Shown: piece by piece, positions 16,901 through 25,146 of the stretch
Layout: each line of letters begins with the position of its first letter
How positions within the stretch are numbered: the first letter of the stretch is position 1
Origin: Sphingomonas sp. CCH10-B3
Lineage (GTDB): Bacteria; Pseudomonadota; Alphaproteobacteria; Sphingomonadales; Sphingomonadaceae
DNA length: 45,236 bases
Direction: 5' to 3'
Assembly (NCBI RefSeq): GCF_001556185.1
Contig: NZ_LSIJ01000019.1
Coordinates: forward strand, 1 to 45,236
Notes under the pieces: model-generated
The model's input: only the letters and a program-made list of their open reading frames with translations
Database searches by the model: none
Told to the model about the DNA's origin: nothing
Program-made: the position numbers and the translations under genes

Positions 16901-19868
16901 GGAGGAGCCCGGGCGTGCTGGCGATGCCAAAGTCGCCCGCGCCCGACTGCGGCAGTTGCACCACCGCCAGCAGCGGTGAGGCGGGTGTGCCGGGCTGCGT
17001 CGGCGCGGCACCGCCGGGGGTGTTGTTGAAGGACGCGGTGTTATTGGCCAGCAGCGCCGCCGATGCGGTCGTGCCCCCATTCTGGCCGCTCACATAAGTG
17101 CCGACAGCCACTGTGTCGGTCGCGCCGCCGGTGTAACCGCGCAGATTGAACGTCGCGAGGCCGCTGTTGGTCGTGTTGGACAGCGCGCGGACGCGGATGT
17201 TGGTGCTCAACCCGGCGCTAATCGTATTGCCCGAAATCTGCGCGTTCAGCGTCTCGCGGTCGCCGCCGGTCGACACGCCAGCGGTCGCATTAATGCCGTT
17301 GATCAGGCCCGCGGTGGCAGTTGCGGTGACCGTGTTGCCCGTGACGGTCGCATTCAGCGTGCCGCCCGTGCCGGTGCCCGCGCGCGCCAGCACGGCGATG
17401 CCGAAGTTGCCGCTGATTTCGCGCACGATGTTATTGTTGATGAGCGTGGTCAGCGTGCCATTGCCGTTGAGTTCGGCATTGATGCCATAAGCACCGCCCG
17501 AGGTGCCCGAGTTGGCGACACCCGCGGTACCGATGGTATTGCCCTGGATCGTCGCCTGAACGTTGCCGCCGCTAACGGTCGACACGCCGACAAAGTTGAT
17601 CGCCGCGCCCGACACCGTGCCGGTGATCGTGTTGTTGTTGATCGCCGCGACCAGATCGTCACCGCCCGAGGGGCTGATCGTCACGCCGCCGCCGAGGATG
17701 TTCGCCGAATTGCTCGTGGTCAGCGTGTTGCCGCTGAAGGTCAGGTTGTTCTGCGATCCGCCCGCGCCGCCGGTGCCGTTGGTCGCGAACTGGAAGTGAT
17801 CGCCGCGGTTATTGTCGAAGGTCGATCCGGTGATGCTCGCGGTGGTCGTCGCAGTGCCGTTCGATTCGAGCAGCAGCCCGTCATTGCCGGTGGTTGCATT
17901 GTTCGAATTGCGGAAGTTCGAACTGGTGACCGTCAGGTTGAGCGTGCCGCTGTTGTTGATCAGATTGACATTATGATCGGCATTGCCGCTGAAGGTCGAT
18001 CCGGTGATCGTCGCCGTGCCGGTCAGCCCGTTGACATAGACGCCGCGTTCGTTTGCGGCGTTGCCGTTGTTGCTGATCGTCACGCCCGACAGCGTCAGGC
18101 CATTGACCGACGCGCCGTCGATGCCGCTGCCAGCACCCCCGGTTACCGTAATTCCGGTAAGGCTGATCGGGCCAGTGGCGACAAGCCCGATGCCCTGCGC
18201 CGTCGAGTTGGCGATCGTCCCGCCAGAGTTCGCGGCCCCGGTGCCGCTAACAGTAAATGCGCCCGCACCGGTGCTATTGAGGAAAATGCCGTTCGCTGCC
18301 CCATTCGAATTGACGGCATCAAACCTGACGCCGTTGCCGCCAATCGTCGTGGACTGGATCGTAACGGCGGTGCCGGTACCCGTACTGACGGTGTTGCCAG
18401 CACCGGTGATATTGACCGTGCCGCCGCCAATCGCGAGGAACCCTTGACCGCTGGTTGTTGCAATGTCGAGCCCAGTTCCGGTCGTGTTGAAGTTGATCGT
18501 CGCACCGGTATTGTTCAGCAGAGCCACTGCTTGCGCATTGGTCGTTCCAACATTGACTGCGCCGGTGAAATTGATCGAGCCGCTGCTGTTATTTTGTATC
18601 TCGATCTGCCTGGTCGACCCACCTGCATTATCGCTGATATTGCCCGAAAAGGTGATCGCACCGCTGCTGTGGTTTTGCACGCTGACTGCCGAACCCGTCG
18701 CATTGGTGATCGTGCCACCATAGCTGACCGCGACACTGCCGCCGGACGATGCTGTCGCCGTACCGATCTGGAAGCCGACCGTACCCGCGTTGACGATGCT
18801 GCCCGAATTGGCCGTAAGCGAGCCCGTCGCGCCGCCGGTGATGACGACGCCCTGCGTGCTCGACCCCGACGAGCTGAGCGTGTCGAACGTCGCGTTGAGT
18901 GCGCCGCCATTTTGGATGGCGAGCGCGCGACCGGTGCCGGACACGCTGGTGGCGCTGATCGTCAGCGCGCCGACGCTCGCACCCGAATCGATGATGCCGG
19001 TACCGCCTGCTGCCGTGCCGTTCAGGCTGATCCCGCTGATCGTATTGCCACTGTTAAGGACGATGCCATTGGAAGCACCAAAATTGATCGTCGAATTGCT
19101 CGCGCTCACCCCCAGCGCGGTGCCATTGGCGGTCACTGCCGCACCGTCGCCGAACAGCCGCTGCCCGGCTTCGAGCGTGATCCCGGCGCCGTAATTGGCC
19201 CCACGATTGTTGATGAAAATCGCTTCGTTCGCCGAATCGACGTCGTCGTTGATCGTGCCGTCGCCGGTCACACCATTGAGTTCGGTCAGCGACGTGAAGG
19301 GGCGCAGATACGACCCGTCTGATGCACCATTGGCACCCGCATAGTTGCTGTCGACGTGCCAGATGACGTCGGTCACGTTGAGCGTCACGACGCCGTTGAA
19401 GCCCGTGACGTTGGTCAGCCCTTCCGCATCGGTGATCGTATATTGGAAGCTTGCGGTCTGGCCGATGTCGAGCCCGGTCGTCGGCGTGAAAGTGAAGGTG
19501 CCGTTGCCGTTGTTGACGATCGACCCGTTGGTCGCGCCGCTGACGGCCGTGATCTGAAGGGTTGCTGCATTGCCCAGCGGATCGAGATCATTGCCGAGCA
19601 ATTGCGCTGCCGTGAAAGTGATCGGCACGTTGCCGGTGATGTTGAAGCTTTCGTTTATGGCGATCGGGGTGATGCGCACCGTGCCTGCGTTCAGCGTGGT
19701 CCCGTTGAAGGGGTCGCTCGCGCTGACGCCGGTCGCGTCCTGGTCACCGCTATTGGTGATGCGCAGGATGACGCGGACCAGTTCGCCGGGGTCGAAGACG
19801 CCGTCCGCATCGATATCGCCATTCGGCGCAAACTGCTGGCTGCGCGTGCCCGTGATGATGGCTGGCAT
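13983..19868 (-). CDS. Giant RTX protein: beta-helix, metzincin-like site, SdrD-type and cadherin-like domains
   Basis: A 1961-residue acidic, Cys-poor protein with no N-terminal signal, as expected of a type I secretion substrate. Order of regions: a short repeat-like start with NGDIDADGVFDPGE; a cadherin-like beta-sandwich (about 70-168); a long Gly/Asn/Thr-rich right-handed beta-helix (about 170-1000); a helical/beta segment leading to HELGHAIGLED (about 1173-1183), the zinc motif of matrixin-like metzincins; an SdrD/Cna B-type domain (GSVFIDTNRDGLQNNGEVG, about 1290-1390); a cadherin-like domain (about 1435-1540); and RTX calcium repeats from about 1548 (GGVGADILTGGAGADIYRY near 1830-1847). 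The C-terminal 110 residues should hold the secretion signal. The usual Met-turn methionine is absent (SSNLLYGY). A G-run (GGGGGG) precedes the ATG. No ABC/MFP secretion genes are next to it. Confidence 0.9.
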   Translation of the reverse strand: MPAIITGTRSQQFAPNGDIDADGVFDPGELVRVILRITNSGDQDATGVSASDPFNGTTLNAGTVRITPIAINESFNITGNVPITFTAAQLLGNDLDPLGNAATLQITAVSGATNGSIVNNGNGTFTFTPTTGLDIGQTASFQYTITDAEGLTNVTGFNGVVTLNVTDVIWHVDSNYAGANGASDGSYLRPFTSLTELNGVTGDGTINDDVDSANEAIFINNRGANYGAGITLEAGQRLFGDGAAVTANGTALGVSASNSTINFGASNGIVLNSGNTISGISLNGTAAGGTGIIDSGASVGALTISATSVSGTGRALAIQNGGALNATFDTLSSSGSSTQGVVITGGATGSLTANSGSIVNAGTVGFQIGTATASSGGSVAVSYGGTITNATGSAVSVQNHSSGAITFSGNISDNAGGSTRQIEIQNNSSGSINFTGAVNVGTTNAQAVALLNNTGATINFNTTGTGLDIATTSGQGFLAIGGGTVNITGAGNTVSTGTGTAVTIQSTTIGGNGVRFDAVNSNGAANGIFLNSTGAGAFTVSGTGAANSGGTIANSTAQGIGLVATGPISLTGITVTGGAGSGIDGASVNGLTLSGVTISNNGNAANERGVYVNGLTGTATITGSTFSGNADHNVNLINNSGTLNLTVTSSNFRNSNNATTGNDGLLLESNGTATTTASITGSTFDNNRGDHFQFATNGTGGAGGSQNNLTFSGNTLTTSNSANILGGGVTISPSGGDDLVAAINNNTITGTVSGAAINFVGVSTVSGGNVQATIQGNTIGTAGVANSGTSGGAYGINAELNGNGTLTTLINNNIVREISGNFGIAVLARAGTGTGGTLNATVTGNTVTATATAGLINGINATAGVSTGGDRETLNAQISGNTISAGLSTNIRVRALSNTTNSGLATFNLRGYTGGATDTVAVGTYVSGQNGGTTASAALLANNTASFNNTPGGAAPTQPGTPASPLLAVVQLPQSGAGDFGIASTPGLLPFGPIKIATGSIADRFGLFGDGPTNGHISVQLDDEGNIIGQTLDPNAFDLPADPAAVAAPEATAPSAPTSFDLTPIAATETGILTQAALDAIVAAAIERWVAAGVTDEQLAALQAVRFEVADMPGIYLGLASARGIQIDSDGAGFRWFIDATPGDDVEFGSTSAGLRGLNEITASRIDLLTVVLHELGHAIGLEDTYLSSDSSNLLYGYINPGERRLPAPGQAEGAVPGSVTGEAFALGATAIGTLAAGRAVEIQFDSTINALGNQVITNPTSASTITGSNFATVTSNTQTLTIDTLTLGGSVFIDTNRDGLQNNGEVGPTGVALTLFADTNGNTILDAGDTQLATGTTGANGVYSFANLAPGNYIVRLDASNFTGAGALNGRISTTRVVDPNNNIAGDSNGSVITGGIVSNQIITLSYNNEPTAGTGNDTNNTLGFGFFSPSVGVNDAGTVNENATTSIAILANDSDPGGTLTINQINGVTIGAGGTVTLASGAIVTRNANNTLTYNPNGVFNYLIPPATATATGAANGSAIDSFTYTLVGGGTATVNVTVNGVDSAGDQLRGDAGNNTLTGTNNVDFFNLSQGGNDTVSGGASNDAFYFGAAFNASDTVDGGTGTNDQIALQGSYSYNFGASQLSNVEVLALLSSTVNTYGGGSGTPYSYNLVMNDGNVAAGQELVIYASSLAANESFQLNASSETNGSYRVYAGRGADTIATGAGNDGIYFGPGAFDSNTDTVNGGAGTNDQVALDGNYTTTFFGVTFQNVEVLALLRGVVGDLANYNLTFVDAVVGAGQTFTIHALPVATNLILNASAETNGNYSIIGGYGDDTITTGAGADTLFGGVGADILTGGAGADIYRYTIGGESSGAAFDRINGFVSGVDRIDTFNTITAIDATVTSGALSTATFDADLAAALGPAQLGANHAVLFTPTSGTLAGTTFLVVDGDGTAGYTLNVDLVIQLSNPPASIATTDFI
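14400..15090 (-). repeat. Two copies of a ~115-125 residue inter-RTX module
   Basis: Within the RTX part of the giant protein two modules repeat in tandem (about 14730-15090 and 14400-14725). Each begins with an RTX-like DTV(D/N)GG(T/A)GTNDQ(I/V)AL and continues through a NVEVLALL strand and an AG(Q)xxxIxA segment. Each ends with the near-identical NAS(S/A)ETNG(S/N)Y stretch before the next RTX nonapeptides. The DNA copies have diverged, so this is an old protein-domain duplication and not a recent DNA repeat. Confidence 0.75.
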
Positions 19869-20026
19869 GGCGATATCCCCCCTTGTCGTTCTTAATTGCC
19901 TGAACCGCTTAGGACTCAGACGTCAACAGCGGGACGATAATGTCTTATGTCGCCATAGCCTAGCCGGAAATGCATTCAGCGCTTTACATCGCGTTAAACC
20001 ATCCCGTCTTGGTACGGACGGCACCC

Positions 20027-21409
20027 TCAGCCGTAACGCGTGCGCAGGACTTGCCACGCGGCGCGCAAGCCCAGCGCCTCGCCGCCCTTGGGGCGTGCAG
20101 GCTTGGCGGTCGGGCGCCAGGCGAAGGTATCGAGGTGTGCCCAGGGTACGCCTGCGGGCACGAAGCGACGCAGGAACAGGGCCGCCGTGATCGACCCGGC
20201 AAAGCCGCCGTCGGGTGCATTGACGATGTCGGCGATGTCGGACTTCAGCATTTCGTCATAGCCATCCCATAGCGGCAGCCGCCAGAGCGGGTCGAGGACG
20301 GCAGTGCCCGCCGCCAGCAGTGCATCGGCGAGCGCATCGTCATTGGCGAACGTCGCCGGCAAATCGGGCCCCAGCGCCACCCGCGCCGCCCCGGTCAGCG
20401 TCGCGAAGTCGAGGATCAGGCCCGGGTGGCTCTCAGCCGCCTTGGTGATCGCATCGCCGAGGATCAGCCGCCCTTCGGCGTCGGTATTGGTGTTCTCGAC
20501 CGTCAGGCCTGCGCGCGTCCGCAGCACATCGCCGGGGCGAAAAGCGTTGCCGGAAATGGCATTTTCGACCGCCGGGATCAGCAGATGCAGCCGCACCTTC
20601 AGCCCGGCGCCCATCACCAGCCCGGCGAGCGCCAATGCGTGCGCTGCACCGCCCATGTCCTTCTTCATCAGCCGCATGCCCACCGACGGCTTGATGTCGA
20701 GCCCGCCGGAGTCGAAGCACACGCCCTTGCCGATGATCGCGACGCGCGGATGGTCGGGGTGCCCCCATTCGAGCTCGATCAGCCGCGGTGCGCGCTCACG
20801 GGCAGCGGCCTGGCCGACGGTGTGGATCATCGGATAGCCGGTCGCAAGCGCATCGCCACGCGTGACGGTTGTCGTTGCGCCAAACCGCGCCGCCAGCGCT
20901 TCCGCCTCGGCCTCGAGCTCGGCAGGGCCGAGGTCCGACGCGCCGGTGTTGACCAAATCGCGCACCTTGGCGGTCGCTTCCGCCAGCGCGATCGTCTCGC
21001 CGATCCTTGCCGGGTCGCTCGACAGCAGCACGCGTGGTCCGCTCGGTTCGCCCGTGCGGTAGCGATCGAACCGGTGCTGCGCGAGCAGCCAGCCGAGCCC
21101 GGCAGCACCGATCGCACCGTCGCGCAGGCGATAAGTTCCTTCGGGCAGCACCTCGCCCTGCGACGCAATCCGCCACGGCGAGCTTTCGGCTTCGTCGCAC
21201 ACCAGCAGCGCCGACCAGTCCTCGGCGGCTTCGCCGGGCAGAATCGCGCGATTGCCAGCCTTGCCGGTGATTTTTTGCGCCGCGAGCAGCGCGCGGACGC
21301 GCGGCGGCTGGGCGCTCAGCCAGCCGGCGAAATCATCGGGATAGACGACGTCGATCGTGCGCGCGGGCTGGCCGCGATCGGGCTGAAGCAGCGAAGCAAA
21401 ATCGGTCAT
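20027..21409 (-). CDS. M17 leucyl aminopeptidase family protein
   Basis: A 460-residue cytosolic di-metal aminopeptidase of family M17. The catalytic/metal segment GKGVCFDSGGLDIKPSVGMRLMKKDMGG is at about 227-254 and the signature NTDAEGRL at 308-315. The N-terminal domain (1-150) is diverged and shorter than in E. coli PepA (about 500 residues), matching the group of shorter alphaproteobacterial members. Its ATG overlaps the stop of the upstream serine hydrolase gene by four bases (21406-21409), so the two are probably co-translated. Confidence 0.93.
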   Translation of the reverse strand: MTDFASLLQPDRGQPARTIDVVYPDDFAGWLSAQPPRVRALLAAQKITGKAGNRAILPGEAAEDWSALLVCDEAESSPWRIASQGEVLPEGTYRLRDGAIGAAGLGWLLAQHRFDRYRTGEPSGPRVLLSSDPARIGETIALAEATAKVRDLVNTGASDLGPAELEAEAEALAARFGATTTVTRGDALATGYPMIHTVGQAAARERAPRLIELEWGHPDHPRVAIIGKGVCFDSGGLDIKPSVGMRLMKKDMGGAAHALALAGLVMGAGLKVRLHLLIPAVENAISGNAFRPGDVLRTRAGLTVENTNTDAEGRLILGDAITKAAESHPGLILDFATLTGAARVALGPDLPATFANDDALADALLAAGTAVLDPLWRLPLWDGYDEMLKSDIADIVNAPDGGFAGSITAALFLRRFVPAGVPWAHLDTFAWRPTAKPARPKGGEALGLRAAWQVLRTRYG

Positions 21410-22806
21410 TCGGCGGGCATCACCAGAAATTGTTCGAACCGGCCGGGCGCCTCGGGCTCGCTATAGGTGATGATGTTGAGTGTGCGGGTCGCATAGGTAA
21501 CCTTGTAATTGCGGTTGATGAAGCCGCCGCGCAAGCGAGGCTTGCGCACGAGTTCGAACGATTTGGGCGTGCCGAGCGGGGCAAGGCTGGTCTTGTAATC
21601 GCCAAGCGCAACGTTCGTGAAATAATAATTGGCGTTATCGGTCAGCAGCTTGCGGTCCAGGGTGCCGGTGCGAAGCTGATCGAACAGTCTCCGCGCCGCC
21701 ACAGTTGTCGCCGCATCGGCGCTTTGGGCCTGTGGCGGGACCACCAGCTTGGTGATCTGCTGCGCGATGTTGGTGTAGGCGTCGGAGAAATCGCCATTCA
21801 CGAAAACGACGACGGCTGCCTTCTGATCCGGAAAGACGATGTTTTCGGACAGAAATCCGACCGCCTCGCCCGAATGTTCGACATAGCGCAGGCCGTTCGC
21901 ATTGCCGGTCACCACGCCGAGCCCATAGCCATTGGTCGTCCCATCGGGGAGCTTGACCGGCGTTTCCTGCGCTGCCCAGTCGTCGGGCGGCAGCAGGCTG
22001 CGGTTGATCCGCGCGATGTCCCATTTCGCGAGATCGCGCGCGGTCATCGACAATTCGCCGGCGGCATAGAGCCAGCCCGGCGCGGCGGGCTTCTCGACTC
22101 GCACCGGCCCCAGCGCGAACCGCTGATAGCCTTGCGGATAATTCGGGCCGATCGCCTTGTCCTGATCGATCGCCTTCATGCCCAAAGGCTTGAAGATGCG
22201 CGCGTCGAGGAAATCCATCAACGGCATGCCCGCGACCTTCTCGATGATCAGTCCCGCGACGACATAGCCGGTGTTCGAATATTGCCACTGCGTGCCAGGC
22301 TCGAAATCGAGCGGCTTTTTCGCCCAGCGATCGATGATGCCCTGCGGCGTCGTCGGCTTGGCCATGTCGGCGAAGCTGTAATCCTGCGGCCAATAATCCT
22401 GCAGCCCCGATGTGTGGCTGAGTAGCTGACGCAGCGCGATGTTGTCGCCGCCCGAAATGCCGGGGAGATATTTCGATACCTTGTCGTCGAGGCTGAGCTT
22501 GCCGTCATCCTCGAGCAGCAGCAGCGCCGCCGCCGTGAACTGCTTCGAAACCGAGGCGATCTGATAGGGCAAGTCGGGGCTGGCGATCTTGCGCGTTTCC
22601 GATTGCTTTCCCCAGGCCTTGGTGAACACGATCTGCCCGCCGCGCACGATCGCGACCGATGCGGAAGGGACGCCGGTGCGCGCGAGGCTGGTGGTGACGA
22701 TCCTGTCGATCTGCGCGGCTTCGGCGGGCGTGATTGCCTGCGCGTGAAGCGCCGCCGGGGCGAGCGCGATGGCTAGGGCCGGGAGCAAAGTCAGGAAGCG
22801 CGTCAT
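21406..22806 (-). CDS. Exported beta-lactamase-fold serine hydrolase (class C-like)
   Basis: A 466-residue periplasmic serine hydrolase of the beta-lactamase/D-aminopeptidase/esterase fold (Pfam Beta-lactamase). It has a signal peptide (TRFLTLLPALAIALAPAALHAQA). The catalytic SxxK is SVSK at 85-88 and the YxN motif is YSN at 176-178; HTSGL near 131 is also typical. About 100 extra C-terminal residues follow the core. Members range from penicillin-binding enzymes to esterases, so the substrate cannot be named. The ATG at 22806 has GAGGAC upstream. It is the first gene of a pair with the M17 aminopeptidase, which suggests peptide or D-amino-acid peptide processing; that link is inferred. Confidence 0.88.
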   Translation of the reverse strand: MTRFLTLLPALAIALAPAALHAQAITPAEAAQIDRIVTTSLARTGVPSASVAIVRGGQIVFTKAWGKQSETRKIASPDLPYQIASVSKQFTAAALLLLEDDGKLSLDDKVSKYLPGISGGDNIALRQLLSHTSGLQDYWPQDYSFADMAKPTTPQGIIDRWAKKPLDFEPGTQWQYSNTGYVVAGLIIEKVAGMPLMDFLDARIFKPLGMKAIDQDKAIGPNYPQGYQRFALGPVRVEKPAAPGWLYAAGELSMTARDLAKWDIARINRSLLPPDDWAAQETPVKLPDGTTNGYGLGVVTGNANGLRYVEHSGEAVGFLSENIVFPDQKAAVVVFVNGDFSDAYTNIAQQITKLVVPPQAQSADAATTVAARRLFDQLRTGTLDRKLLTDNANYYFTNVALGDYKTSLAPLGTPKSFELVRKPRLRGGFINRNYKVTYATRTLNIITYSEPEAPGRFEQFLVMPAE

Positions 22807-22932
22807 CAATGTCCTCGGATGTCAGCAACAAGTCGGCCAGCATAGCCACTCGTCCGCCGCGCGCCAGTGGCGTGTGAATTTGCTTTACCGCGCGCGGCGG
22901 CGCTGCCCATAATTGGCAAGCAAGGAGACGGC

Positions 22933-24159
22933 ATGACGGCTGCATCGGATACTTCGACCGGCATCGCCGCGCCAGCCTTTGGCCCCGCCGCACCCCGCGA
23001 CCTCTGCACCGACTGCGGCATTTCGCGCAGCAGCGACCCCAAGCGCTGCGGCGCTGCCTGCCAGTTCATCAAGCCCGATTATCCGGCAATGGAAGCGCGC
23101 GTCCACGGCCGCGCCCGCGATCCGGCGAAGGGCGACGAGCTGTTCTTCGGCCCGTTCCAGCGCATGGTCAAAGCGCGGCTCGTGAGCCCGCGCGAGGGCG
23201 CGCAATGGACCGGAATCACCAGCCGCCTCGGCGAGCGGCTGCTGCAGACGGGCGCGGTCGATGCCGTGCTGACGATGGCGCCCGACCCCGCAGACAAATG
23301 GCGCCCGGTGCCGGTGCTCGTCACCAAGGCGGAGGGGATGGCGCAGGTGCGCGGCATGCGGATGGGCTATGCGCCGCTGCTGGCGCTGCTCGAACCCGCA
23401 CGCGCGGCGGGGCATCGGCGGATCGCGGTGATCGGCATCCCGTGCCAAGTTTACGCGCTCCGCCGGATCGAGGCCGAGCTGGGGTTCGACCGCCTCTACG
23501 TCATCGGCACGCCGTGTTCGGACAATACGACGACCGCGCATTTCCACGAATTTCTCGCGCTGCTGTCGGACGCGCCCGAAACGATCACCTATCTCGAATT
23601 TCGCGCCGATTATCATGTCGAGCTGCGCTTCGCCGACGGGCGGCACAAGGCGATCCCGTTCCTGCAACTGCCGCTCGCCGATCTGCGGCCCGATTTCTTC
23701 CCGATGACGTGCAAGACCTGCGTCGATTACACCAACGTCCTCGCCGATGTGACGGTCGGCTATATGGCGGGACAGGGGCAGCAATGGCTGATCGTCCGCA
23801 ATGCGCGCGGCGAGGAGCTGGTGGGCCTGCTGGGCGACGAGTTGGAAACCGCCTCGCTCGAAAGCCATGGCAAGCGCGCGGGGCCGGTCAAGGGCTTCAT
23901 CGTCAATACCGAATTGGCGGCCGGCGGCCTGCCGCTGCGGCGGATGCCCAAGCCGCTGCGCCGCATTTTCGGCTGGCTGATGCCGAGGGTCGGCCCGCGT
24001 GGTCTCGAATTCGCCCGCGCGCGACTGGAGATGAAAGCGGTCGAGACCGTGCTCCACCTCCGCCGCAGCCATCCGCGCCGGATGAAGACGATGATCCCCG
24101 ACCATGTCTGGAAGCTGGTCGAACCCTATGGGATCAAGCCCGAGCCGGGTGAGCGATGA
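22933..24159 (+). CDS. FrhB/BciB-family iron-sulfur flavoprotein
   Basis: A 408-residue protein of the coenzyme F420 hydrogenase/dehydrogenase beta subunit family, which includes 8-vinyl reductase BciB and 7-hydroxymethyl chlorophyll a reductase. Cysteines for Fe-S clusters are visible: CTDC (25-28), CGAAC (39-43), GIPCQ (171), GTPCSDN (195) and TCKTC (260-263). The order FrhB-N then FrhB-C is as in BciB. No bacteriochlorophyll genes are nearby, and the real substrate is unknown; relatives occur in non-phototrophic sphingomonads. AAGGAGA at 22922-22928 fixes the start at 22933. It overlaps the next gene by four bases. Confidence 0.8.
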   Translation: MTAASDTSTGIAAPAFGPAAPRDLCTDCGISRSSDPKRCGAACQFIKPDYPAMEARVHGRARDPAKGDELFFGPFQRMVKARLVSPREGAQWTGITSRLGERLLQTGAVDAVLTMAPDPADKWRPVPVLVTKAEGMAQVRGMRMGYAPLLALLEPARAAGHRRIAVIGIPCQVYALRRIEAELGFDRLYVIGTPCSDNTTTAHFHEFLALLSDAPETITYLEFRADYHVELRFADGRHKAIPFLQLPLADLRPDFFPMTCKTCVDYTNVLADVTVGYMAGQGQQWLIVRNARGEELVGLLGDELETASLESHGKRAGPVKGFIVNTELAAGGLPLRRMPKPLRRIFGWLMPRVGPRGLEFARARLEMKAVETVLHLRRSHPRRMKTMIPDHVWKLVEPYGIKPEPGER

Positions 24160-24590
24160 CGGCGGCTCGGCGGCGTATCATCGTCTGGGCGATCGTACTG
24201 GGCTATGCGGTCTCGCTCGCTCTGCCAGCGGTCCAGACCGACGCGGCGGACACCGCGCGGATGCCAGGCTGGATGATGCTCGTGTTCGGCGGGCTGTTCT
24301 GGTGGATGGTGCCGACGATCGGCTGGTTTGCGAACCTCGCTGTGCCGACCGCGCTCGTCGCCTTACGATGGCGCTTGCCGCGCTGGTTTGGCGCGCTTTC
24401 GTTGCTGTTGACCGCAGCGACTTTGGTCGAAGCGATGCGCTGGTCGACGATTCCCACCACCACCGCGAAGGTCGAAATCGTCACGCGCCACTACAGCGGC
24501 TACTACCTGTGGTTGGCCGTGATCCTCGCTAGTGCGGTCGTCATCGGTCTGCAGACAGCGTGGCGCGGGCAGGCACGCAGCGTCTCCTGA
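24156..24590 (+). CDS. Small integral membrane protein
   Basis: A 144-residue protein with four hydrophobic segments (about 8-25, 38-58, 63-92, 116-134) and a short basic end. I do not recognise a family. The ATGA overlap with the FrhB-family gene (24156-24159) shows translational coupling, so it may anchor or partner that reductase; this is inferred from position only. Confidence 0.8.
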   Translation: MTAARRRIIVWAIVLGYAVSLALPAVQTDAADTARMPGWMMLVFGGLFWWMVPTIGWFANLAVPTALVALRWRLPRWFGALSLLLTAATLVEAMRWSTIPTTTAKVEIVTRHYSGYYLWLAVILASAVVIGLQTAWRGQARSVS

Positions 24591-24598
24591 TTGTGGAC

Positions 24599-24627
24599 TT
24601 GACGATATGTGTAAATGCACCTATCTA
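24599..24627 (+). promoter_or_regulatory. marR promoter with an embedded operator
   Basis: A -35-like TTGACG (24599-24604) and a weak -10-like TATCTA (24622-24627) are 17 bases apart. Between them lies the imperfect palindrome GTGTAAATGCAC (24609-24620), which matches the core of the perfect palindrome at 25110-25129 in 10 of 12 positions. The layout suits a repressor that blocks its own promoter. Transcription would be expected to start about at the ATG itself. Confidence 0.6.
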
Positions 24628-24633
24628 CCGCGC

Positions 24634-25077
24634 ATGGCTGACACCGATCTCATTCCCGCCACGCAACTCAGCGCCGAATGCGTGTGCCTCAACGTCCAGC
24701 GCGCGGCGCGGCGCGTGGCGCGACGCTATGATGCAGCATTTAAGCCACTTGGGATTACATCGGGCCAGTTCACCATTCTTGGCGCGCTGAATCAGCCGCA
24801 ACCGGTCACGCTCGGCGACCTTGCCCATATCCTTGGGATGGAGCGGACGACGCTGACGCGCAATCTGGTGCCGCTCGAAGCGGCGGGGTTGCTGCGGTCA
24901 TCGGCAGTCGAAGGCGATGCGCGTGCGCGGGCGCTGGCGCTGACGGATGCTGGGCGGGCGCGATTCGCAGCCGCGACACCGATCTGGCACGGGCTGCAAG
25001 CCGAACTCACCGCGCCGATGCACGACAATGGCTGGTCGGCCACGCGGCGAGCGCTGGCGACGCTTGGCCCCGGGTGA
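24634..25077 (+). CDS. MarR-family transcriptional regulator
   Basis: A 147-residue winged-helix regulator. The segment SGQFTILGALNQPQPVTLGDLAHILGMERTTLTRNLVPLEAAGLL is the MarR DNA-binding core (about 44-90), followed by the wing (EGDARARALALTDAGRARF). Two cysteines in AECVCLN (residues 16 and 18) sit in the N-terminal helix, where MarR/OhrR proteins can sense oxidants or electrophiles; sensing is inferred. I chose ATG 24634; no Shine-Dalgarno is visible and the predicted transcription start coincides with it, so the mRNA could be leaderless. An ATG at 24607 is possible but would place the operator inside the gene. An intrinsic terminator follows, and the likely target is the next gene. Confidence 0.9.
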   Translation: MADTDLIPATQLSAECVCLNVQRAARRVARRYDAAFKPLGITSGQFTILGALNQPQPVTLGDLAHILGMERTTLTRNLVPLEAAGLLRSSAVEGDARARALALTDAGRARFAAATPIWHGLQAELTAPMHDNGWSATRRALATLGPG

Positions 25078-25081
25078 GTTT

Positions 25082-25103
25082 GGCGACCTGTCGCCCTTTT
25101 TTT
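25082..25103 (+). terminator. Intrinsic terminator of marR
   Basis: GGCGAC (25082-25087) pairs with GTCGCC (25090-25095) around a very short loop, followed by C and seven T (25097-25103). The stem and T run form the clearest rho-independent terminator I see in the window. It begins four bases after the marR stop codon. Confidence 0.75.
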
Positions 25104-25109
25104 GGCGAA

Positions 25110-25129
25110 GAAAGTGTAATTACACTTTC
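25110..25129. promoter_or_regulatory. Perfect 20-bp palindrome, likely MarR operator
   Basis: Half-site GAAAGTGTAA is followed directly by its exact complement TTACACTTTC. The centre is 27 bases before the start codon of the membrane protein gene at 25147 and just downstream of the marR terminator. Uninterrupted 20-bp symmetry and AT-rich content fit a MarR dimer site overlapping the target promoter. A related weaker copy lies at 24609-24620 in the marR promoter. Confidence 0.75.
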
Positions 25130-25146
25130 ATAGAAGGAGAAGAACG

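Noticed and set aside
17796..19322. A 508-codon open frame antisense to the RTX gene (and another at 14136-15233)
   Set aside because: These are shadows of a long GC-rich gene. The sense frame has clear domains; the antisense products are Arg/Ala-rich and without recognisable content.
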